A stretch of 42,960 nt of DNA from a virus. The DNA lies in the IMG/VR virus record IMGVR_UViG_3300035670_000452, positions 1 through 42,960 of that record; one strand, written 5' to 3'. Positions 39,442-42,960 of the stretch are shown in pieces; within the stretch, counting starts at the first letter, position 1; each line of letters opens with the position of its first letter. Under the pieces are notes generated by a model. The model did no database searches, was not told where the DNA came from, and was given only the letters and a program-made list of their open reading frames with translations. The position numbers and the translations under genes were made by a program.

Positions 39442-39659
39442 CGCAGCCCCTGGTTCAAAGTGCTAAGATCGTGTACTGGCAGGACGCCGACAACTGCCCG
39501 GAGGACGGCGGGCAGGAGCTGGTGGTACACACGGAAGATGGCGGCGGCGGGCCGTACATCGTTATAGCGACGCAGCGATGGGCAATTGACGTGGACGAGG
39601 TTGACAATGTGCCGGAGCTGCTGCGGCGAGTGCTGGAGATCCACGAGGGCGAGCTATGA
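39438..39659 (+). CDS. Small hypothetical protein
   Basis: A 73-residue acidic protein coupled to the phosphoesterase by ATGA. Beta strands (SAKIVYWQDAD, ELVVHTEDG, PYIVIATQRWAID) and an acidic helix. Not recognised. Its stop also overlaps a possible start at 39656 of another frame. Confidence 0.5.
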   Translation: MTQPLVQSAKIVYWQDADNCPEDGGQELVVHTEDGGGGPYIVIATQRWAIDVDEVDNVPELLRRVLEIHEGEL

Positions 39660-39711
39660 GCGGCGGGCAGGATTGGGCTTCTGAACAGCTGTCAACCAGC
39701 GGGGGGCCGCG

Positions 39712-40029
39712 ATGGGACGATGCGACGCTGACGCCGACGTTGCCTACATCCGAGCCCTCCACCGTCGAATCTGTTGGCAGTTCGGTGCGCGAGCAAGACT
39801 CAGATTCCAGGCTGTTATCAGAGATTACGATGGCAAAACGCTGGCCGGCTACGCGACCGCCGGAGGCGGCTGGATAGTGCTGGTTCGCGGAACGGGGCAG
39901 GAGATGCTCGACGCACTGCTACATGAACACGCGCACATCCTGTCCGGCCGCCGCGGCAACCGGCATGGTCCCGCGTGGGGGAAGTGGTACGCAGTGCTTT
40001 ATCAGTGGTGGGAAGAGGCAAATGGTTAA
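39712..40029 (+). CDS. SprT-like zinc metallopeptidase
   Basis: A 105-residue protein with GGGGGG upstream of the ATG. LLHEHAHIL holds the HExxH zinc site, and a downstream RHGPAWGKWYAVLY gives the third ligand and the SprT/WSS1-like arrangement. It is small, essentially a bare catalytic domain. Related proteins act in DNA-protein crosslink removal, though this could also act on virion or host proteins. Ends 8 bases into the next gene. Confidence 0.7.
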   Translation: MGRCDADADVAYIRALHRRICWQFGARARLRFQAVIRDYDGKTLAGYATAGGGWIVLVRGTGQEMLDALLHEHAHILSGRRGNRHGPAWGKWYAVLYQWWEEANG

Positions 40030-41173
40030 GCCAGCCGACAAACCGATCCATCAAATCGGCCGAGGGCAGTTTGCTCACATTTCGGAAGGGGCGTCAGTTG
40101 TCATCGGGTCACTCGGCTCGCCTGATGGGGATTTCATCCCACAGCTTCGCGCGTCGCGGTGGGACAATGAGGCGTGGTTAAAGGTTCGGGCGATTGGCGT
40201 AATACCCGACAAGAAGCAGCCGACGTTTGCTGGCGGAATCATCGACCATCCCAGCAAGCGGAACGGCAAGACTGAGATCCACCGCTTTGTCGAAGGATCA
40301 ACCAAGTGGGAGATTGTGTGGGAACGGCGGAACGACCTGCCAGATGGGCCGTGGTTAGAGTTTGCGATTGATGCACCCACTGGCCTCGCGTGGCACTACC
40401 AACCACCACTGACTCCGCAGGAAATCGCAGAGGGCTGCTACCGGCCCGACAACATAGTCGGGTCTTACGTGTCAGTGTGGCCGCGGTCGGGACGATTCGT
40501 CTACAACACCGGCGAGGAGATCGTAAATTACCAGACGGGCAAATTTGCGCATTTGTACCGGCCAGAATTTATCGACGGTGCCGGACGGCGACTGTGGGGT
40601 GTGCAGAAACTTCTAGCCGATCCATTGCGGCTGCAGATACAAATGCCGCCGCAGGCGTGGCTGGCCGAGTCGGTATTTCCTCTGACGCTTGACCCGACGT
40701 TTGGTTACGGTACGGGTGGGTCGGTGTCCCTCACGACTAATCGTACAACGTGTTTAGTCCATGCCGATTATTGCTACACAGCAGTAGCCGGAGCACAGAT
40801 AACCGCTCTTACGTTTGGTGGTCGCGGAACGGCAAACAAACTAGGAATATACGAAGTCACATCAGCAAACGCCGGAAATAAATTGGCGTCCGCCGCTGTT
40901 TCTGGTGGTGCTGTCGATGCTGAGTATACAGTGACACTAGACCCGGACTGGGATCTTACGGCTGGGACTAGCTACGGTGTCGCGATATTTGTCGGCACGT
41001 CCGGGCGAGTCTATTATGATTCGCTTGCAGGCACGAGGCGCGAGTATCAGGCCGGGGACTTTCCATCGCCTATGGGTGGGTCGACAGACGGGGCGACGGT
41101 GTGGCTGTATGCGACGTATACGGCACCCGCGCCAACAACGAAAGCTAGAATCATCGGCGGGGGAATAATCTGA
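40022..41173 (+). CDS. Virion/tail-fibre-like protein
   Basis: A 383-residue protein; ATG 40022 overlaps the previous stop. The N-terminal domain (GRGQFAHISEGASVVIGSLG and DGDFIPQLRASRWDNEAWLKV) leads to LAESVFPLTLDPTFGYG, a phrase typical of phage proteins that end one domain, then a beta-sandwich of about 150 residues (TALTFGGRGTANKLGIYEV, LTAGTSYGVAIFVGTSG). Probably exposed on the particle. Overlaps the next gene by 1 base. Confidence 0.6.
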   Translation: MVKPADKPIHQIGRGQFAHISEGASVVIGSLGSPDGDFIPQLRASRWDNEAWLKVRAIGVIPDKKQPTFAGGIIDHPSKRNGKTEIHRFVEGSTKWEIVWERRNDLPDGPWLEFAIDAPTGLAWHYQPPLTPQEIAEGCYRPDNIVGSYVSVWPRSGRFVYNTGEEIVNYQTGKFAHLYRPEFIDGAGRRLWGVQKLLADPLRLQIQMPPQAWLAESVFPLTLDPTFGYGTGGSVSLTTNRTTCLVHADYCYTAVAGAQITALTFGGRGTANKLGIYEVTSANAGNKLASAAVSGGAVDAEYTVTLDPDWDLTAGTSYGVAIFVGTSGRVYYDSLAGTRREYQAGDFPSPMGGSTDGATVWLYATYTAPAPTTKARIIGGGII

Positions 41174-42960
41174 TGGCACAACCAACAATCGACGGCCTGA
41201 CACTGAATGTAGGCTCCGGCGGCTCTGAGCTTGCGCACGACCTATGGACGGATAAAGTCGTCCAAGTGATTCTGCCAGCCTACTCGACAGGCGACGGCGC
41301 CGGCAATGTGGTGATGCTTGACGCTGGACTTCCTGTTCAACCGCAGACCGGCAGCACCTGGGCGGCCACGCAATCGGGCTCGTGGTCGATTGAGGTCAGC
41401 GGTTCCGTGGCTGTTACCGGGCCGCTGACGGATGCCCAACTGCGGGCCACCGCGGTCCCGGTGTCTCTCACGTCGACAACGATCACTGGTAGCGTCGCGG
41501 TCACTGGGCCATTGACTGATACAGAGCTTCGCGCGTCGGCGGTGCCCGTGAGCGTGGCGAGCATCCCCAGCCACGAGGTCACGAACGCCGGCACATTCCC
41601 GGTTCAGGCCGCGCAGTCGGGTAATTGGGATGTGCGAGTACAGGACGGCAGCGGAACTGCGATCACCAGCACGGGGGCCGATGCTAAGCAAGGGCTGGAC
41701 GTGTGCATCGTCACATCGTCCGCGGTTGTCAGCGTAGACGCAACTGGCAGCGGCGATGTGCCGATCACATTGGACGGAGAAACGGTCGCCGTCACTGGTC
41801 CGCTTACTGATGCGGAGCTGCGCGCTACAGCGGTTCCAGTAAGCGGCACGTTCTGGCAGGCCACGCAACCCGTCTCTGCGGCCTCGCTCCCGCTCCCCAC
41901 AGGAGCCGCGACGGATGCGACGCTGACGGCCATTGCTGGCTACCTCGACACGGAGATTGCGACCGGCGTGGGGCACTTGGCTACGCTCGCCGGAGCCGTC
42001 ACGACCGGCGTTGTGCAAGTTGCAATTGTCAGCGGAGCCGGCGGCGGATTGACGGATGCGGAGTTGCGTGCAACCCCCGTCCCGGTTTCGGGGACGTTCT
42101 ACCAGGCGACTCAGCCAGTCAGTTTGGCGTCAGTTCCCAGCCATGAGGTTACGAATGCCGGGACGTTTGCAGTCCAGGTGACGAGCGCACCAAACACAGC
42201 CGTCACAGGCCCGCTCACGAACACTGAACTGCGAGCGGCCGACGTTGTGGTGAGCCTCGACGGGGAATCCGTTGCCGTTACGGGGCCATTGACCGATACG
42301 GAACTGCGGGCAACAGCAGTTCCCGTTTCGGGTACATTCTGGCAAGCAACCCAACCCGTAAGCGGAACGGTCACCGCAGACACTGAGCTAACGACGGCCG
42401 ACATGGACACTGGCGGCGGCACCGATACGCGGGCCGTTGTAGGACTCGTCTACGCTGCTAGTGGCGGCGCTTCTTTGGTCAGCGCTGCCAACCCATTGCC
42501 AGTCGGCGGGACGCTGCTCACGTCGATCGAAAGCTATTCCAGTTTGCTCGGTTTGATTTCAACCGACACGGCGGCGTTGGCGACCATTAACGGGTACACG
42601 TCAAATACGGCCACCTCTGTCGGTGTGATGGACGACTGGGACGAGTCCGACCGCTGCAAGGTAAACTTGATTGCGGGACAGGCCGGCATTACTGCCGGAG
42701 CCGGAGCAGTCGCCGCGAATACGCCGCGCGTCACGCACGCCAGCGACGATCCAGCGGTGACGGCGTTGCAACTGATCGACAACGCCGTGAGTGGGGCCGG
42801 TTTTAACATCACGCAGCTTGGCGGCGCTGCTGTGCCGATCGGAGCGGGGACCGAGGCCGCAGCGCTGAGAGTCACCGTCGCGACAGACTCAACCGGGGTG
42901 CTCTCGGTAGATGACGGAGGCGGCGCCCTGACTGTCGACGGCACCGTGACGGCAGAATTG
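41173..42960 (+). CDS. Repetitive tail-fibre-like protein, 3' end outside the window
   Basis: The frame begins ATG GCA CAA at 41173 and stays open to the last base (596 codons seen). It contains at least six copies of a unit reading VAVTGPLTDTELRATAVPVSG, often followed by TFWQATQPVS, and two copies of SHEVTNAGTF. These beta-prone Val/Thr-rich repeats are characteristic of long phage fibre or appendage proteins. If the sequence is circular the frame continues into base 1 and stops at 55-57, 4 bases before the next ATG. Host-receptor contact is likely (inference). Confidence 0.7.
   Translation, partial: MAQPTIDGLTLNVGSGGSELAHDLWTDKVVQVILPAYSTGDGAGNVVMLDAGLPVQPQTGSTWAATQSGSWSIEVSGSVAVTGPLTDAQLRATAVPVSLTSTTITGSVAVTGPLTDTELRASAVPVSVASIPSHEVTNAGTFPVQAAQSGNWDVRVQDGSGTAITSTGADAKQGLDVCIVTSSAVVSVDATGSGDVPITLDGETVAVTGPLTDAELRATAVPVSGTFWQATQPVSAASLPLPTGAATDATLTAIAGYLDTEIATGVGHLATLAGAVTTGVVQVAIVSGAGGGLTDAELRATPVPVSGTFYQATQPVSLASVPSHEVTNAGTFAVQVTSAPNTAVTGPLTNTELRAADVVVSLDGESVAVTGPLTDTELRATAVPVSGTFWQATQPVSGTVTADTELTTADMDTGGGTDTRAVVGLVYAASGGASLVSAANPLPVGGTLLTSIESYSSLLGLISTDTAALATINGYTSNTATSVGVMDDWDESDRCKVNLIAGQAGITAGAGAVAANTPRVTHASDDPAVTALQLIDNAVSGAGFNITQLGGAAVPIGAGTEAAALRVTVATDSTGVLSVDDGGGALTVDGTVTAEL
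41407..42330 (+). repeat. Six diverged copies of a ~57-bp coding repeat
   Basis: Units begin at about 41407, 41494, 41785, 42049, 42199 and 42271, each coding a VTGPLTDxELRA-type segment. They differ at many third codon positions, so the protein repeat is conserved more than the DNA. Two longer blocks also share the SVPSHEVTNAGTF segment (about 41560 and 42135). Confidence 0.75.

Noticed and set aside
39656-39877. A 73-codon frame starting in an ATGA overlap with the preceding gene
   Set aside because: Its composition (Ser/Thr/Pro-rich, no structured pattern) and large overlap with the SprT-like gene, which has the HExxH motif, make it more likely a shadow frame.
41407-42330. CRISPR array
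   Set aside because: The repeats are coding, diverged and without regular unique spacers; they belong to the fibre-like protein.

Overview
The window reads as an essentially complete genome of a temperate, tailed (siphovirus-type) phage of a high-G+C bacterium. Structural, replication, integration and lysis/tail-fibre modules are all present, almost all on the + strand, tightly packed and often coupled by 4-base ATGA or GTGA overlaps. Chromosomal housekeeping genes are absent. An attP-like site carrying the 3' half of a tRNA lies inside the window beside the integrase, as expected for an unintegrated phage genome. The last gene runs off the right end, and its frame continues into base 1 and stops at 55-57, so the sequence may be a circular or circularly permuted contig. 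The host is uncertain. Small secreted Cys/Pro-rich proteins and the style of several structural proteins recall phages of Planctomycetota, but that is an impression and not a proof.

Layout. 1-17.9 kb is the packaging and virion module: a ParB-like/DNA methyltransferase fusion, large terminase, a zinc-ribbon protein that may be an Ogr-like late activator, gpW-like connector, portal, a protease-capsid fusion with an internal start, decoration proteins, head-tail joining proteins, tail tube, tail chaperones with a possible -1 frameshift, tape measure and distal tail proteins. 17.9-19.6 kb is the lysogeny region: tyrosine integrase (- strand), attP, a divergent control region with two copies of the same operator, and a small HTH regulator.

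19.9-34.4 kb is the early/replication operon: a DEDDy exonuclease, RecT-like annealing protein, SSB-like protein, a RecD2-type helicase split into two genes by an inserted HNH endonuclease, an ERCC4-family nuclease, a protein with an RNA polymerase alpha-CTD-like HhH domain, a primase/SF3 helicase followed by an iteron-like A-rich candidate origin, and then accessory genes. The accessory genes include an Acb2/Tad1-hairpin-type candidate anti-defence protein, a phage CsrA and a DndC-like PP-loop/Fe-S protein.

34.4-43 kb has its own sigma70-like promoter. It encodes a secreted Ig-like protein, a papain-family cysteine peptidase with a full Gln/Cys/His/Asn set (no conventional endolysin was recognised), a run of very small membrane or amphipathic proteins, a large hairpin element, an HTH protein with a calcineurin-type phosphoesterase, a SprT-like metallopeptidase and two tail-fibre-like proteins, the last built of repeats.
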